Notes: generated by a model from the sequence alone, not told the origin. Numbered from the stretch's first letter, positions 1 to 8,952 are shown. The stretch: 38,843 bases of DNA from Planctomycetota bacterium (GCA_028278425.1 JANQEJ010000199.1:1-38843); one strand, 5' to 3'. Numbers and translations are program-made.

Positions 1-827
1 TGCACCCTCTCGAAGAGCGGCACGACTTCATCGATCGTGTTGCGCTCGCACTCGAGCACGACGGCCCGGAGGTTCGTCGCGCGCTCGAGCGCGTGCTCGA
101 GGATCGTCCAGGTCTCGGGCAGCACCTCGGTGCCGTGGTCGTCGTCGATGAACGTGCGGCCGCCCGATTCGAAGGGCGTTCCGGCGGCGACGTGCATCTC
201 CACGACGCGCTCGAAGGGGTAGCCCGCGAGACCCGCCAGCGGCTCATTGCCGGACACGCGCTGGTAGATCGCCATGTGCGCGACGTCGAGGAGCAGCCCG
301 CAGTCCGCTTCCTCCGCGACTCGCGCGAAGTAGTCCCCGAGGTGCATCCGCCCGACGTAGACGTGCGCCGGCGGGTTCTCGGGCAGGACCTCGAAGCCCG
401 TCTCCTCGCGGAGGCGCCGTACGTTGGCCGCCATCTCGCGCGCCGACTCCGGCTCGAGCACCGGCGGCATCAGCGTGCCGTGCCCGCGCTCGCGCGGACC
501 GACGTGCCACAAGCCGGCGTCGCCGCAGAGCCACGCGGCGCCGACCTCGCGGGCGAGGCTCGCCGTGTCGCGGATCCACGCGTCGTCGAGGTCGTCGCGG
601 TCCTCCAGGTTGACGTCGAGGAAGTGATAGGTCGTCGGGCGGCCTTCGCGCACCCAGCGCCGCGCGTCCTCGTCAACGCCGCGCGCGAGGTCGCAGCCGA
701 TCTCGAGGAACTGCACGAGCTCCGGGTGCGCCGCGCGGAACGCGTTGACGTCCAGCCCGCCGTGCCGCGCGCCGAACTCGGTCGAGATGCCGATCCCGAG
801 CGACGGAAGCTCTTCGAAGCCCGCCAT
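1..827 (-). CDS. DUF692/MNIO-family enzyme (partial, C-terminus off the window)
   Basis: The reading frame starts with ATG at 827 and stays open to the left edge (275 codons visible). It matches the DUF692 multinuclear non-heme iron oxidative (MNIO) TIM-barrel family, whose known members (MbnB, TglH) modify cysteines of peptide substrates. Visible family-like signatures are GDAGLWH (residues 102-108), PENPPAH (149-155, matching the LENP motif), LLLDVAHM (178-185, matching LLDVNN), EMHVAAG (210-216, matching EIHLAGH) and DDDHGTEV (228-235, matching the D-x-H ligand motif). These carry the expected Asp, Glu and His metal ligands, although the subgroup is divergent (VAHM instead of VNN). The ATG overlaps the exosortase stop by one base (TGATG), so the two genes are probably translationally coupled. 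I see no Cys-rich precursor peptide or DUF2063 partner in the window, so the substrate is unknown. A xylose-isomerase-like TIM barrel is the alternative. Confidence 0.75.
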   Translation of the reverse strand, partial: MAGFEELPSLGIGISTEFGARHGGLDVNAFRAAHPELVQFLEIGCDLARGVDEDARRWVREGRPTTYHFLDVNLEDRDDLDDAWIRDTASLAREVGAAWLCGDAGLWHVGPRERGHGTLMPPVLEPESAREMAANVRRLREETGFEVLPENPPAHVYVGRMHLGDYFARVAEEADCGLLLDVAHMAIYQRVSGNEPLAGLAGYPFERVVEMHVAAGTPFESGGRTFIDDDHGTEVLPETWTILEHALERATNLRAVVLECERNTIDEVVPLFERV

Positions 828-2458
828 CACAACCACAAATACCAATCGCGGGTCACGACGGCATGGACCGCGAGCAGGACGTTCGTCGTCCCGTGCGCCG
901 CGACCGCGTCCGCGAGGCGCCCGCGCCGGTAGGCCGCAAGCGCGTAGAGCGCGCCCGCCGCGCTGCCGGCGATCCAGCTCGCGTGCAGCGCTCCGAAGAG
1001 CAGGGTCGGGATCAGGAAGGAGATCCACGTGAAGCGGCGCTGGGACACCGCCTCGAAGTCCGCGGCGATCAGACGGCGCTGGAGAAAGCCGCGGAAGGCG
1101 AGCTCTTCCGCGACGGGCGCGATCACGATTGAACCGGCGACGCGGAACGCCGCCCAGCCCATGAGCACCGCCAGGGGCAGGTCGCGCACGTCCGCCAGCG
1201 GGTCGCCGCCGCCGCGGGGAAGGAGGTAGTGCAACGCGGTCCAGAGGACGTAGACGAGCGCTCCGATCCCGAACGCCGCGCGCGACGGGCGCGCGAGGAG
1301 TGCGCGATACTCGCGCCGGTAGACCCAGAGCACGCACGCGGCCGCGACGACCCGCAGCGGATACCAGCGCTCCGGTGTCGTGGAGCTCGCGCCCGCGACC
1401 ATCACGCAGGCGACGACCGCCAGCAGGGGGCCGAGGAAGACCGCCGCCGGGTTGACGGTGGGGGCGTCGTCGGCGCGCCGCTCCTCGTCTCGCCGGTCCC
1501 GCGAGAAGAACGAGAGGCGCGTACCAAGCGCGACGGACGAGAGGGCCGTGACGCTGAAGAGCAGCCAGCCGATGTAGGAGTGGAAACCTCCCATCGCGAG
1601 CTCCTCCGACACGAAGGTCCCGATCAGGATCAGGAGCGCCACGCGCACGCCGTTCACCGCCCAGACGAACCCGATGCCGAGCGGCAGGAGCAGGAACACG
1701 TTGGGGAAGCGGAGCCGCGCTCGCGACAGGGAGACGAAGGCGGCGAAGAAGACCACGAAGAGGCTGATGCCCTCGTAGCCGGAGCACTCGCGCGTCAGGA
1801 GGACCCGGAAGCCTTCGGGTCCGAGGACGAACTCGTGCGGCTCGTAGTAGACGTCCGGCAGGACGAGCGAGAGCAGGGCGTGCGCGAGCCAGAGCGTGCC
1901 GCGCGCGAGCGGTTTCCAGAGGTCGCCCGCGACCAGGAGGCGGCCAAGCCACACCGCCGCGGTGCCGAGCACGAGACCGCCGGCGAGGATGCCGAGGTTG
2001 CGGCGCGCGAGCTCCCAGAGCGCGCCCGGCGGATACGCGATCCAGGCCCAGAAGAGGAGCACCGCCGCGCCGAGGACGAGCCACGCGGCGAAGGAGAAGG
2101 GGTCGACCTCGCCCGTTCCCTCGGCGAGGAGTCGGCCCGTCAGCCAGGCGAAGCCCCCGAAGGCGAGAAAGTGGGCGGCGACCGGCGCCACGAGCCTCCG
2201 CGGCGGCGCGACGCGGGGAGCCAGGCGCTCGAGCTCGTGGCGCAGTCCCTTGCCGGCGAGGAGACCGATCGCGGCCACCACGGCCATTCCCCAGGGCGCG
2301 TTGTAGCGCGCGAGCCGGATCAGTCGCGCGAGGGCGCCCGGCTGATCCAGGAGCACGTCGGTCGTGTACCACTCGCGCAGCGCCCAGATCTCCGCGACGA
2401 GCAGGCCGCCGAGGAGCAGGAAACGGAGGGTGGGGAGCTTCCGGGGCGCGGGATGCAC
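827..2458 (-). CDS. xrtE: Exosortase E/CPBP-protease fusion (VPEID-CTERM type)
   Basis: This is a polytopic membrane protein of 543 residues with two enzyme halves. The N-terminal half is an exosortase, a transpeptidase that cleaves C-terminal sorting tags. Its catalytic triad is visible as Cys225 in RECSGYEG, Arg272 in NGVRVA and His293 in FHSYIG. The C-terminal half is a CPBP (CAAX-like) intramembrane protease with EELAFR (451-456), FGALH (His492) and HGTTN (His522, Asn526). The fusion is known as exosortase E/protease of the VPEID-CTERM system. The start is GTG at 2458. The next gene upstream, 54 bp away, encodes a short protein with a matching C-terminal tag, which supports the call. The stop overlaps the start of the DUF692 gene. 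Sugar transferase and EPS genes nearby fit the usual link between exosortases and extracellular polysaccharide. Confidence 0.92.
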   Translation of the reverse strand: MHPAPRKLPTLRFLLLGGLLVAEIWALREWYTTDVLLDQPGALARLIRLARYNAPWGMAVVAAIGLLAGKGLRHELERLAPRVAPPRRLVAPVAAHFLAFGGFAWLTGRLLAEGTGEVDPFSFAAWLVLGAAVLLFWAWIAYPPGALWELARRNLGILAGGLVLGTAAVWLGRLLVAGDLWKPLARGTLWLAHALLSLVLPDVYYEPHEFVLGPEGFRVLLTRECSGYEGISLFVVFFAAFVSLSRARLRFPNVFLLLPLGIGFVWAVNGVRVALLILIGTFVSEELAMGGFHSYIGWLLFSVTALSSVALGTRLSFFSRDRRDEERRADDAPTVNPAAVFLGPLLAVVACVMVAGASSTTPERWYPLRVVAAACVLWVYRREYRALLARPSRAAFGIGALVYVLWTALHYLLPRGGGDPLADVRDLPLAVLMGWAAFRVAGSIVIAPVAEELAFRGFLQRRLIAADFEAVSQRRFTWISFLIPTLLFGALHASWIAGSAAGALYALAAYRRGRLADAVAAHGTTNVLLAVHAVVTRDWYLWL

Positions 2459-2512
2459 GGCTGCGGAGGTACTCCTCCGGAGTCCGGAGGGTGCGGTCCG
2501 CTCAGCCGGGGA

Positions 2513-2773
2513 TCAAGCCGTCGCCTTGCGGCGGCGCGTCGTCAGCACGAGCGCTCCGCCGATGACGAGCACGCCGCCCGCCACCGCGAGGTAGGGATTG
2601 ATCTCGGGCGCGCCTTTGAGGGTGCCGCTGCGCTTGCCGACCGGCCCGGCGGCTTGGCCCGCGGCCGACCGCTCTTGCATCGCCGCGAGCGGAGGGGCCG
2701 TCAGGACCGCGGCCGCTAGGGCCAGTCCGACGAGCCGCTTGGCGAAACTCATGTTGCGAATCGCGTGGGTCAT
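2513..2773 (-). CDS. Small exported protein with VPEID-CTERM-like sorting tag
   Basis: This small protein has about 86 residues, or 79 if translation begins at the internal ATG at 2752; GTG at 2776 is also possible. It has an N-terminal signal peptide (FAKRLVGLALAAAVLT, then an Ala-rich cleavage region before MQ), a short hydrophilic middle rich in Ala, Gly and Ser, and a C-terminal tripartite tag. The tag consists of a PEINPYLA motif, a hydrophobic helix (VAGGVLVIGGALVL) and a basic tail (TTRRRKATA). It resembles the VPEID-CTERM tag recognised by exosortase E, with PEIN in place of PEID. The gene lies directly upstream of that enzyme on the same strand, so it is probably the dedicated substrate. 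Such proteins have no known enzymatic role. I found no clear Shine-Dalgarno sequence to choose among the starts. Confidence 0.8.
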   Translation of the reverse strand: MTHAIRNMSFAKRLVGLALAAAVLTAPPLAAMQERSAAGQAAGPVGKRSGTLKGAPEINPYLAVAGGVLVIGGALVLTTRRRKATA

Positions 2774-2824
2774 CACGATGTCGATCTTATCTCGGTGTTT
2801 TGAGGGAATACACCGCGAAGCGGG

Positions 2825-3991
2825 TCACTTCGCCCCCTTCCCCGACAGAACCGCGGGGAGTGTGCGCGTGAGAATCTTGAGGTCGTTCCAGAGCGAGCGG
2901 GACTCGATGTAGCGGAGGTCCAGGCGAACGAACTCGGGCCACTTGATCGTGCTGCGGCCGCTGACCTGCCAGAGGCCGGTGATGCCGCCGTCCACCTCGA
3001 GCCGACGCCGTTGCCAGGAGTCGTACTGCTCGACCTCGTCGAACGTCGGCGGGCGCGGTCCGACGAGCGACATGTCGCCGCGGAGGACGTTCCAGAGCTG
3101 GGGCAGCTCGTCGAGGCTGGTCTTGCGCAGGAGGCGACCCATCCGCGTGATCCGCGGGTCGCGCTCCATCTTGAAGATCGGCCCCTCGGTCTCGTTCTGG
3201 TCGAGCAGCTCCGCCTTCCGCGCCTCGGCGTCGATCACCATGCTGCGGAACTTGTAGAAGTCGAAGGGTCGACCGCCGCGTCCGGCGCGCTTCTGGCGGA
3301 AGATGACCGGGCCGCGGGAGTCGAGCTTGATCCCGATCGCGATCAGGAGGAAGATCGGCGACAGCATCAGGAGCGCCCCGCCGGCGAGGGCCACGTCCAC
3401 GAGCCGCTTCCAGGGGGGCATCGCGCGCGAGAAGAGCGCCTCGACCTCCTGGGGCTCGCCCGGGAGGATCGGCACCTCGCTGCGGCGGCGCCGCGGCGGC
3501 GTGCCGCCGCCGGCGGGCGGCTCGTCCGGCGGCTCGCGCCGCCCGGGCCGGGTCGCCGGATGGGGCTCGCCGAAGACGTCCGCGAACTTGCCCGCGTCGG
3601 TCGGATAGCAGCAGACCGAGCACTCCGGGGCCGTGTCCTCGCCCACGAACGCCGCTTCCACGTCCTGCGCGAGCGTTTCGGCTCCCCGGTAGCTGGTCTC
3701 GGGCAGGAGCACCGCCAGGCGGCGGGCGTCGAGCCAGCCCATCTCGTCCGTGCCCCGCACGCGGGTCTGGAGGACTTCGACGAGGCGGCCAAGGCTTCTG
3801 ACGGGGTCCCCGCTTCGGTCCCCGAAGACCAGAAGCGTGAATCCGTGTCCGTTTCGGTCGGAGCGGCAGCGCTCTCTCCACAGTACGCGCCGGAGCTCCT
3901 CCGTGTCGTGCACCCCCGGGACGGCCGGCGCGGGACACGCCTGGTCTCGCCCAAAGAGGGAGCGCAACCTGTCAAGGATCGATACTGCCAT
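2825..3991 (-). CDS. Sugar transferase (PNPT family) with N-terminal GGDEF-like domain
   Basis: With the chosen ATG at 3991 the protein has 388 residues. Alternatives are ATG 4030, which has a GAGG just upstream, and TTG 4063. Residues of about 25-150 look like a degenerate GGDEF-type fold (RGTDEMGWLDARRLAVLLPE) without the GGDEF signature. A Pro/Arg-rich linker follows. The C-terminal part is a bacterial sugar transferase: PPWKRLVDV and one hydrophobic membrane segment, then FRQKRAG, FYKFRSM, RKTSLDELPQLWNVL, MSLVGPRPP and GITGLWQVSGRS. These enzymes transfer a sugar-1-phosphate to undecaprenyl phosphate, the first step of EPS or capsule repeat-unit assembly. The usual polytopic N-terminus of WcaJ-type enzymes is absent. 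The gene is on the same strand as the exosortase substrate, about 50 bp upstream of it. Confidence 0.93.
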   Translation of the reverse strand: MAVSILDRLRSLFGRDQACPAPAVPGVHDTEELRRVLWRERCRSDRNGHGFTLLVFGDRSGDPVRSLGRLVEVLQTRVRGTDEMGWLDARRLAVLLPETSYRGAETLAQDVEAAFVGEDTAPECSVCCYPTDAGKFADVFGEPHPATRPGRREPPDEPPAGGGTPPRRRRSEVPILPGEPQEVEALFSRAMPPWKRLVDVALAGGALLMLSPIFLLIAIGIKLDSRGPVIFRQKRAGRGGRPFDFYKFRSMVIDAEARKAELLDQNETEGPIFKMERDPRITRMGRLLRKTSLDELPQLWNVLRGDMSLVGPRPPTFDEVEQYDSWQRRRLEVDGGITGLWQVSGRSTIKWPEFVRLDLRYIESRSLWNDLKILTRTLPAVLSGKGAK

Positions 3992-4108
3992 GTCGAGCGA
4001 GATGGATCTCCGTAGGTGACGGCGGATCATCCACCTCGAAGTCAAGGCCTGCCATAAGCCCAAAGGAGGGGGGGCGAAGTGGAATGTTCCGGATGCTGAG
4101 TTGGGAAG

Positions 4109-4126
4109 AAAGCAGGAACCTGCTTT
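4109..4126 (-). terminator. Probable intrinsic terminator of the C-methyltransferase operon
   Basis: There is a perfect inverted repeat, AAAGCAGG-AA-CCTGCTTT. Read on the minus strand it forms a 7-8 bp stem followed by a pyrimidine-rich tail (CTTCCC). It lies about 100 bp past the stop at 4228 and upstream of the sugar transferase start. A second weaker inverted repeat (TAACCC / GGGTTA at 4136-4155) lies between it and the stop. The call is inferred from sequence symmetry only. Confidence 0.5.
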
Positions 4127-4227
4127 GAGGGAGAATAACCCGCTGAAAGGGGTTACGTCGCGAAAATCAACTTCAGGTCGGCGAGGAAACCCCCGAGGTC
4201 AGCGCCGCTCAAAAGAAAGTTCCTGAA

Positions 4228-5448
4228 TCAAGCCGTGAGCACGCGAACATTCAAGCCGAATTGCGCGAGCGCTTCGCGAATTTCTTTCTCGTAGACGGGG
4301 TTCATCACGATCACCGCGTCGGGCGGGTCGGCTCGGAGCTCTTCCGGTGCGACGATCCGCTGTCCCGTTCCCGGGACGAAGCGCCCCTGCTTGCGGGGGT
4401 TCAGGTCGCAAACGGCGCCCAGCGTCGCCGCGTGGTCGGGGAAGGTGTTGAGGAAGGTGACGCCCTTCGAGCCGGCTCCCCAGATCGCGAGCCGGTGCCC
4501 GGCGGCACGGGTCTCGTCGAGCGTCGTGCGCCACGCGGCGACCTTTTCGGTGTGGCGTTGGCCGAAGGCGGCGGTCTGGGCAGCTACATCCATCCCAAAC
4601 CCCCACCCTCCCCGGGGACCCTCCGCCGTCCCCCACCCACCCGGGTGATCCGGCGGTGGCGAGGCCGGTTGCACTTTTTTTCGCGCTTCGATCGTCAGGA
4701 ACTGACCGCCGTAAGTCTCGTCGACGGTTTCGGCGAGAAAGCCCGCGCGGTCGAACGCGGCCGCGAGGGAAGGGGGCGTGAAGTAGGAGCAGTGCTCGTA
4801 GATCACGTCCCAGATGCCGCCCTCGCGCAGGGTGTAGAGGGCGTTGGGGACCTCGAAGAAGACCAGGAGCTCCGGCCGGGCCTCCGCGACGTGGCGGAGG
4901 GTGCCCAGGAGCTTCAAGGGCTCGTGGAGGTGCTCCAGGACGTGGCGGCTGACGACCAGGTCGGCTGGCTGGTCGGCCCAGGCCTCGGTGTACGGCTCGG
5001 CGACGATCCGCAGGCTCCCGCCGCCCTCGAGGTCCTCCTCCAGGCCGGCGTGGCTGGGGTCGATGCCGACGCCCCGGTTGGCGCCGAGGCGGCACAGGAG
5101 CCTCAGGAAGTCCCCAGCTCCGCAGCCGATCTCGACCAGGTCCTTGTTCTGCAGGCCGTGGGCGGTGACCAGCCGTTCCGCCTGCTCCTCGGCGTAGGCG
5201 CGGAAGGTGCCGGAGAAGTGCAGCGACGTCTCGTAGCCCTCGACGTACGACATGCGCTCCGGCTCGAAGCGCTCGTTGTAGATCAGGCCGCAGCGGGGGC
5301 AGAGCGCGAGCCGCACGTCGGCGGTCGGCGCGTCCAGCGCTTCCTCTCTCGTGGCCCAGAGCAGGTTGCAGTGGGCCGGGACGCCGGTGGCCTCGAAGAA
5401 GACGGCTCCGTCCTCCGCGCCGCAGACGAAGCAGGGTGAGGCGGCCAT
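4228..5448 (-). CDS. TylCIII-type sugar C-methyltransferase, paralogue 1
   Basis: This 406-residue protein is the last gene of the CDP-sugar operon. It has the three-part layout of deoxysugar C-methyltransferases. The N-terminal zinc-binding domain has paired CxxC motifs (CFVCG near residue 5, CPRCG near 45). The SAM-binding domain has EIGCGAGDFLRLL and VSRHVLEHLHEP. The C-terminal Rossmann-like domain has IWGAGSKGVTFLNTF. In the family the active-site segment reads YHEH; here it is IYEHCSYF, which keeps the Glu-His pair but changes the preceding residues. Substrates of the family are NDP-4-keto-deoxysugars methylated at C3, or C5 in some members. The ATG at 5448 lies 2 bp after the neighbour's stop. 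Catalytic competence and regiospecificity are unknown; the other two paralogues may do different steps. Confidence 0.88.
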   Translation of the reverse strand: MAASPCFVCGAEDGAVFFEATGVPAHCNLLWATREEALDAPTADVRLALCPRCGLIYNERFEPERMSYVEGYETSLHFSGTFRAYAEEQAERLVTAHGLQNKDLVEIGCGAGDFLRLLCRLGANRGVGIDPSHAGLEEDLEGGGSLRIVAEPYTEAWADQPADLVVSRHVLEHLHEPLKLLGTLRHVAEARPELLVFFEVPNALYTLREGGIWDVIYEHCSYFTPPSLAAAFDRAGFLAETVDETYGGQFLTIEARKKVQPASPPPDHPGGWGTAEGPRGGWGFGMDVAAQTAAFGQRHTEKVAAWRTTLDETRAAGHRLAIWGAGSKGVTFLNTFPDHAATLGAVCDLNPRKQGRFVPGTGQRIVAPEELRADPPDAVIVMNPVYEKEIREALAQFGLNVRVLTA

Positions 5449-5450
5449 CG

Positions 5451-6674
5451 TCAGACCGCGACGAGCTCGGCCTGGACGCCCATGCGGTCGAGGTCGGCCT
5501 GGATCTCCTCGCGGTAGATCGGGTTCATCGCGATCACGAGGTCGGGCTGGTACTCCGCGAGGAAGTCCGGCGCGGAGACCTCCTGGCCCGTGCCCGGCAT
5601 GAAGCGGCCCTGCTTGTACGGGTTCACGTCGACCAGGACCTCGATCCGCTCGCCGACGCCGAGGGTGGTCAGGAACGCGACCGCCTTCGAGCCGGCGCCC
5701 CAGATCGCGACCTTCTTCCCCGCGTCGGTTGCCTCGACGATCTTCGTCCGCCAGCGCCCGATCGTCTCCGGGGCCGCGGTCTCGAAGCGCGCGACGAGGG
5801 TGCGCAACGCGTCGAGGTCGTCCTCGAGGGCGAACGCGGGCTCGGTCGGCCCGGCCGCGGGCTTCGCGACGAGGAGGATGTACTGATCGTCGTAGTCGAG
5901 CGAGAGCTCGACGATGTCGAAGCCGCCGGCGCGGAAGAGCCGCGCGAGCGAGCCGGGCGTAAAGTAGGAGCAGTGCTCGTAGTAGACGTCCCAGAAGGCG
6001 CCCTCCTCGAGCACGCGCAGCGTCTCCGGCAGCTCGAAGAACACGGTCGTGTCCATCCGGTCGCCGATCGCGCCGCGGAGCGTGCGCAGGAACTCGGCCG
6101 TCGGCGCGATGTGCTCTAGTGTGTGCCGGCAGACGATGAAGTCGGCCGCGAAGTCGCCGTGCTCCTTCGAGTACAGCTCCGGGATGATCGCGATTCGGTC
6201 GGTGTACTCGGCGGGGATGCGCTCGGGGACGATGCTCGGGTCGACGCCGATCCCCTGGTTCTCGCCGAAATCGACCATGCGCATGAGGAACTCGGCCTTG
6301 CCGCAGCCGATCTCCAGGACGGTCTGGCCGCGCACGCCGTAGTCCTCGACCATCCGCTTCGCGAGCGAGTCCGCGAAGGCGTTGAACACCGGGGAGAAGC
6401 CCTGCGTCTCCTCGTACTCGGTCGAGTAGTCGTTCCTGTCGACGTCGAAGAGCACGTTGGAGATGAACCCGCAGGAGGGGCAGAAGCCCAGCAGGAGGTC
6501 GCCGCGCGGATACGCGACGGCTTTCTCGCGCGTCGGCATCAGAAGGACGCTGTGCACCGGGACGTCGCGCACCTGATAGAACGTCGCGAGCCCCGAGCCC
6601 TCGCAGTTCGGGCAAGGCAGCACCGGGTCGACCCGGTCCAGCAGCGTGCCGGCGGATTGAAGCTCCTGGCTCAC
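5451..6674 (-). CDS. TylCIII-type sugar C-methyltransferase, paralogue 2
   Basis: The start is GTG at 6674, one base after the upstream stop, with GGAG about 10 bases before it. The frame extends further upstream, but that stretch overlaps the previous gene and has shadow-like composition. The protein has 407 residues, like its neighbours (406 and 409). The N-terminal zinc domain has CPNCEG and CPSCG, the SAM domain has VLEIGCGKAEFL and GVDPS, and the C-terminal domain has IWGAGSKAVAFL and NPYKQGRFMPG. The active-site segment is YYEHCSYF, where the family has YHEH. It is closest to paralogue 1 in this segment, which suggests that these two arose by duplication and have diverged from the canonical form. 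It presumably acts on a CDP-linked keto-sugar. Confidence 0.88.
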   Translation of the reverse strand: MSQELQSAGTLLDRVDPVLPCPNCEGSGLATFYQVRDVPVHSVLLMPTREKAVAYPRGDLLLGFCPSCGFISNVLFDVDRNDYSTEYEETQGFSPVFNAFADSLAKRMVEDYGVRGQTVLEIGCGKAEFLMRMVDFGENQGIGVDPSIVPERIPAEYTDRIAIIPELYSKEHGDFAADFIVCRHTLEHIAPTAEFLRTLRGAIGDRMDTTVFFELPETLRVLEEGAFWDVYYEHCSYFTPGSLARLFRAGGFDIVELSLDYDDQYILLVAKPAAGPTEPAFALEDDLDALRTLVARFETAAPETIGRWRTKIVEATDAGKKVAIWGAGSKAVAFLTTLGVGERIEVLVDVNPYKQGRFMPGTGQEVSAPDFLAEYQPDLVIAMNPIYREEIQADLDRMGVQAELVAV

Positions 6675-6675
6675 G

Positions 6676-7905
6676 TCACACGATCTCCGGCTTGGGGATG
6701 GGGACGATGAAGCGGCCGCCGCGCTCGCGGTAGTCGGCCTGCTGGCGCAGCACCTCGTCCTTGAAGTTCCAGCAGAGGAGCAGCACGTGGTCGGGCATCT
6801 CGTCGACCAGCCGCCCCGTGTCGTGGATCGGCACGTGAACGCCGGGCATGAACTTGCCGTGCTTGTGCGTGTTGCGGTCGACGACGAAGTCGAGCACGTC
6901 GGTGCCAAGCCCGAAGAAGTTCAGGAGCGTCGCCCCCTTCGCCGCCGCGCCGTAAGCCGCGATCTTCTTCTCCTCCGCCTTCAGCTTGCCGAGCACGTCG
7001 CGCAGCTCGTCGCGCAGGTTGCGGACGCGCTCGCCGAAGCGCTCGTAGTAGCCGAAGGCGTCCATGCCGAGCTCTTTCTCCTCCGCGAGGAGCGCGGTGA
7101 CCGAAGGCTGAACGTCTCGCGAGCGCCCGACGAAGACGCGGAGCGACCCGCCGTGGATCGGCAGCCGCTCGACGTCGTTCAAGAAGAGGCCGTGCCGTTC
7201 GAAGAGCTCCACCAGCGCGTGCGCCGAGAAGTAGCACAGGTGCTCGTGGTAGATCGTGTCGAACTCGCAGTGGTCGATCAGGTCGCGCACGTACGGAAAC
7301 TCGAAGACGCCGACGCCGTCGTCCTTGAGCAGCGTCTTCACGCCGGCGACGAAGCCGTTGGTGTCCGCGACGTGCGCGAGCACGTTGTTGCCGTGGACGA
7401 CGTCGGCGCGGCGACCGTCCCGGGCGAGCTCCTCGGCCAGGTCCCGGGTGAAGAAGTCGAGCCGCGTCTCGACGCCCGCCTCGCGCGCGGCCTTCACGGG
7501 CCCCTCCGCCGGGTCGATGCCGAGCACGGGGATGCCGCGTTCGACGTAGTTCTTGAGCAGGTAGCCGTCGTTGCTCGCGAGCTCCACCGCGAGGCTCTCC
7601 GGACCCAGGTTGCACCGCGCGAGCACGCCTTCGACGTTGGCGCGCGCGTTCTCGACCACGGTATCGGAGAAGGACGAGAAATAGGGATAGTCGTCCTGGA
7701 AGAGGATCTCGGGCTCGACGGTCTCCAGGATCTGGACCAGCGTGCAGCGCTCGCAGAAGGCGACGGTCAGCGGGAAACGCCGCTCCGGCGCGTCGACCTT
7801 GCTGACGAGCCCGTCGGCGAGCGGCATGTCGCCGAGCTCGAGGAACACGGAGAGGTCGGGCGCGCCGCAGGAGCGGCAGCCCCGGATGGTCTCGAAGCCG
7901 GACAT
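6676..7905 (-). CDS. TylCIII-type sugar C-methyltransferase, paralogue 3 (canonical)
   Basis: This 409-residue protein starts with ATG at 7905, overlapping the epimerase stop by one base (TGATG). The zinc-binding N-terminus has CRSCG (about residue 10) and CERC. The SAM site is [14 protein letters not shown] with GIDPAEG. The active-site segment [10 protein letters not shown] carries the complete YHEH signature of TylCIII/NovU/TcaB9-type C-methyltransferases. The C-terminal domain has [16 protein letters not shown] and KHGKFMPG. Of the three tandem paralogues this one is closest to the family norm and is the most likely true sugar C-methyltransferase. It would add a methyl branch to a 4-keto sugar nucleotide in the pathway opened by RfbF. 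Confidence 0.93.
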   Translation of the reverse strand: MSGFETIRGCRSCGAPDLSVFLELGDMPLADGLVSKVDAPERRFPLTVAFCERCTLVQILETVEPEILFQDDYPYFSSFSDTVVENARANVEGVLARCNLGPESLAVELASNDGYLLKNYVERGIPVLGIDPAEGPVKAAREAGVETRLDFFTRDLAEELARDGRRADVVHGNNVLAHVADTNGFVAGVKTLLKDDGVGVFEFPYVRDLIDHCEFDTIYHEHLCYFSAHALVELFERHGLFLNDVERLPIHGGSLRVFVGRSRDVQPSVTALLAEEKELGMDAFGYYERFGERVRNLRDELRDVLGKLKAEEKKIAAYGAAAKGATLLNFFGLGTDVLDFVVDRNTHKHGKFMPGVHVPIHDTGRLVDEMPDHVLLLCWNFKDEVLRQQADYRERGGRFIVPIPKPEIV

Positions 7906-8942
7906 CAGGCCACCCGGCTCGCGTGGCGCAGCGAGGTGTCGAGGACGCCGTCCTCGATGAGCTTTCGGATGTGCGCGATCCGCTGGTAGACCGGCCCCTC
8001 GAACTGATCGAGCTCGAGCCCGTGCTCCGCGTAGGTGGACAGGAGCTCCTCGGCGCCCTTCCGGACCGTCCACTGCGGCTGGAACTCGGGCAGCGTGCTC
8101 GGGAGCTTGTCGCAGTTGACCTTGTAGCAGCGCGTGTCGGTCGGCGCCTCGCTGGCGAACGAGATCTCGCACTCCGGCATGACCTCGCCGATCATCGCCG
8201 CGACGTCGCGGATCTGGTAGTTCTCCGCGCTGATCCCGACGTTGAAGGCCTCGCCGCGGACCTTCTCCGCCGGCGCCTCGAGCACGGCGACGAACGCCCG
8301 CGAGATGTCCTCGATGTGCACGAGCGGCCGCCAGGCGGTGCCGTCGCTCTTCATGAAGATCTTGCCGGTCGTGAAGGCCCAGGCGACCAGGTTGTTGACC
8401 ACGAGGTCGAAACGCAGGCGCGGCGACACGCCGTAAGCGGTGGCGCTCCGAAGGCTCACGGGCGTGAACGCGTCGCTCGCCATGCCCGCGAGGTCCTGCT
8501 CGGTGTAGACCTTCGACTGGCCGTACGGCGTGACCGGGTTGAAGGGCGACTCCTCGGTGAGCCACTCGGTACCCCCGGCGCCGTAGTTGGAGCAGGACGA
8601 CGAGAAGACGAAGCGCTCGACGCCCGCCGCGCGCGCGAGCTGCGCGAGCCGCACGGACGCGCGGTGGTTGATGTCGAGCGTGATCTCGGGGTTGAGGTCG
8701 CCCAGGGGGTCGTTCGAGAGCCCCGCGAGGTGCAGGACCGCGTCGAAGCCGGAGAGGTCCGCCGCGGAGACGTCGCGGACGTCCTTCTCGACGTTCTCGA
8801 CGTCCGCGATCTTCCCGCGCAGGAACGTGCAGCGCCGGTAGAGGTCGCTGTCGAGCCCGACCACGTCGTGGCCGCGCTCGAGGAGCATCGGCGTCAGGAC
8901 GGTGCCGATGTAGCCGAGATGTCCGGTGACGAGGACGCGCAT
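7905..8942 (-). CDS. NAD-dependent sugar-nucleotide epimerase/dehydratase (extended SDR)
   Basis: This 345-residue protein starts with ATG at 8942, 10 bp after the rfbF stop. A longer open frame exists upstream but overlaps rfbF. The Rossmann nucleotide motif GHLGYIG is at residues 7-13, [12 protein letters not shown] is typical of extended SDRs, and the catalytic set is visible as SSSCSNYG (114-121) and YGQSK (Tyr140, Lys144). The family acts on NDP-sugars as epimerase, dehydratase or 4-reductase. Position between rfbF and the C-methyltransferases implies a CDP-hexose substrate. No separate CDP-glucose 4,6-dehydratase is visible in the window, so this protein either supplies a later step (for example 4-keto reduction) or replaces that enzyme. 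The sequence alone does not decide between these. Confidence 0.88.
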   Translation of the reverse strand: MRVLVTGHLGYIGTVLTPMLLERGHDVVGLDSDLYRRCTFLRGKIADVENVEKDVRDVSAADLSGFDAVLHLAGLSNDPLGDLNPEITLDINHRASVRLAQLARAAGVERFVFSSSCSNYGAGGTEWLTEESPFNPVTPYGQSKVYTEQDLAGMASDAFTPVSLRSATAYGVSPRLRFDLVVNNLVAWAFTTGKIFMKSDGTAWRPLVHIEDISRAFVAVLEAPAEKVRGEAFNVGISAENYQIRDVAAMIGEVMPECEISFASEAPTDTRCYKVNCDKLPSTLPEFQPQWTVRKGAEELLSTYAEHGLELDQFEGPVYQRIAHIRKLIEDGVLDTSLRHASRVA

Positions 8943-8952
8943 AGGAACCCGC

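Noticed and set aside
1229..2719. Long plus-strand open frame opposite the exosortase
   Set aside because: It has highly charged, Arg/Glu-rich antisense composition without any motif, and it overlaps the catalytic exosortase/protease gene.
4081..4090. Short palindrome GGAATGTTCC as an operator
   Set aside because: It is too short and isolated to support without comparative data.
4228..6615. A 795-codon minus-strand frame as one fused protein
   Set aside because: Only the part from 5448 is a methyltransferase; the upstream part is an out-of-frame shadow of paralogue 2.
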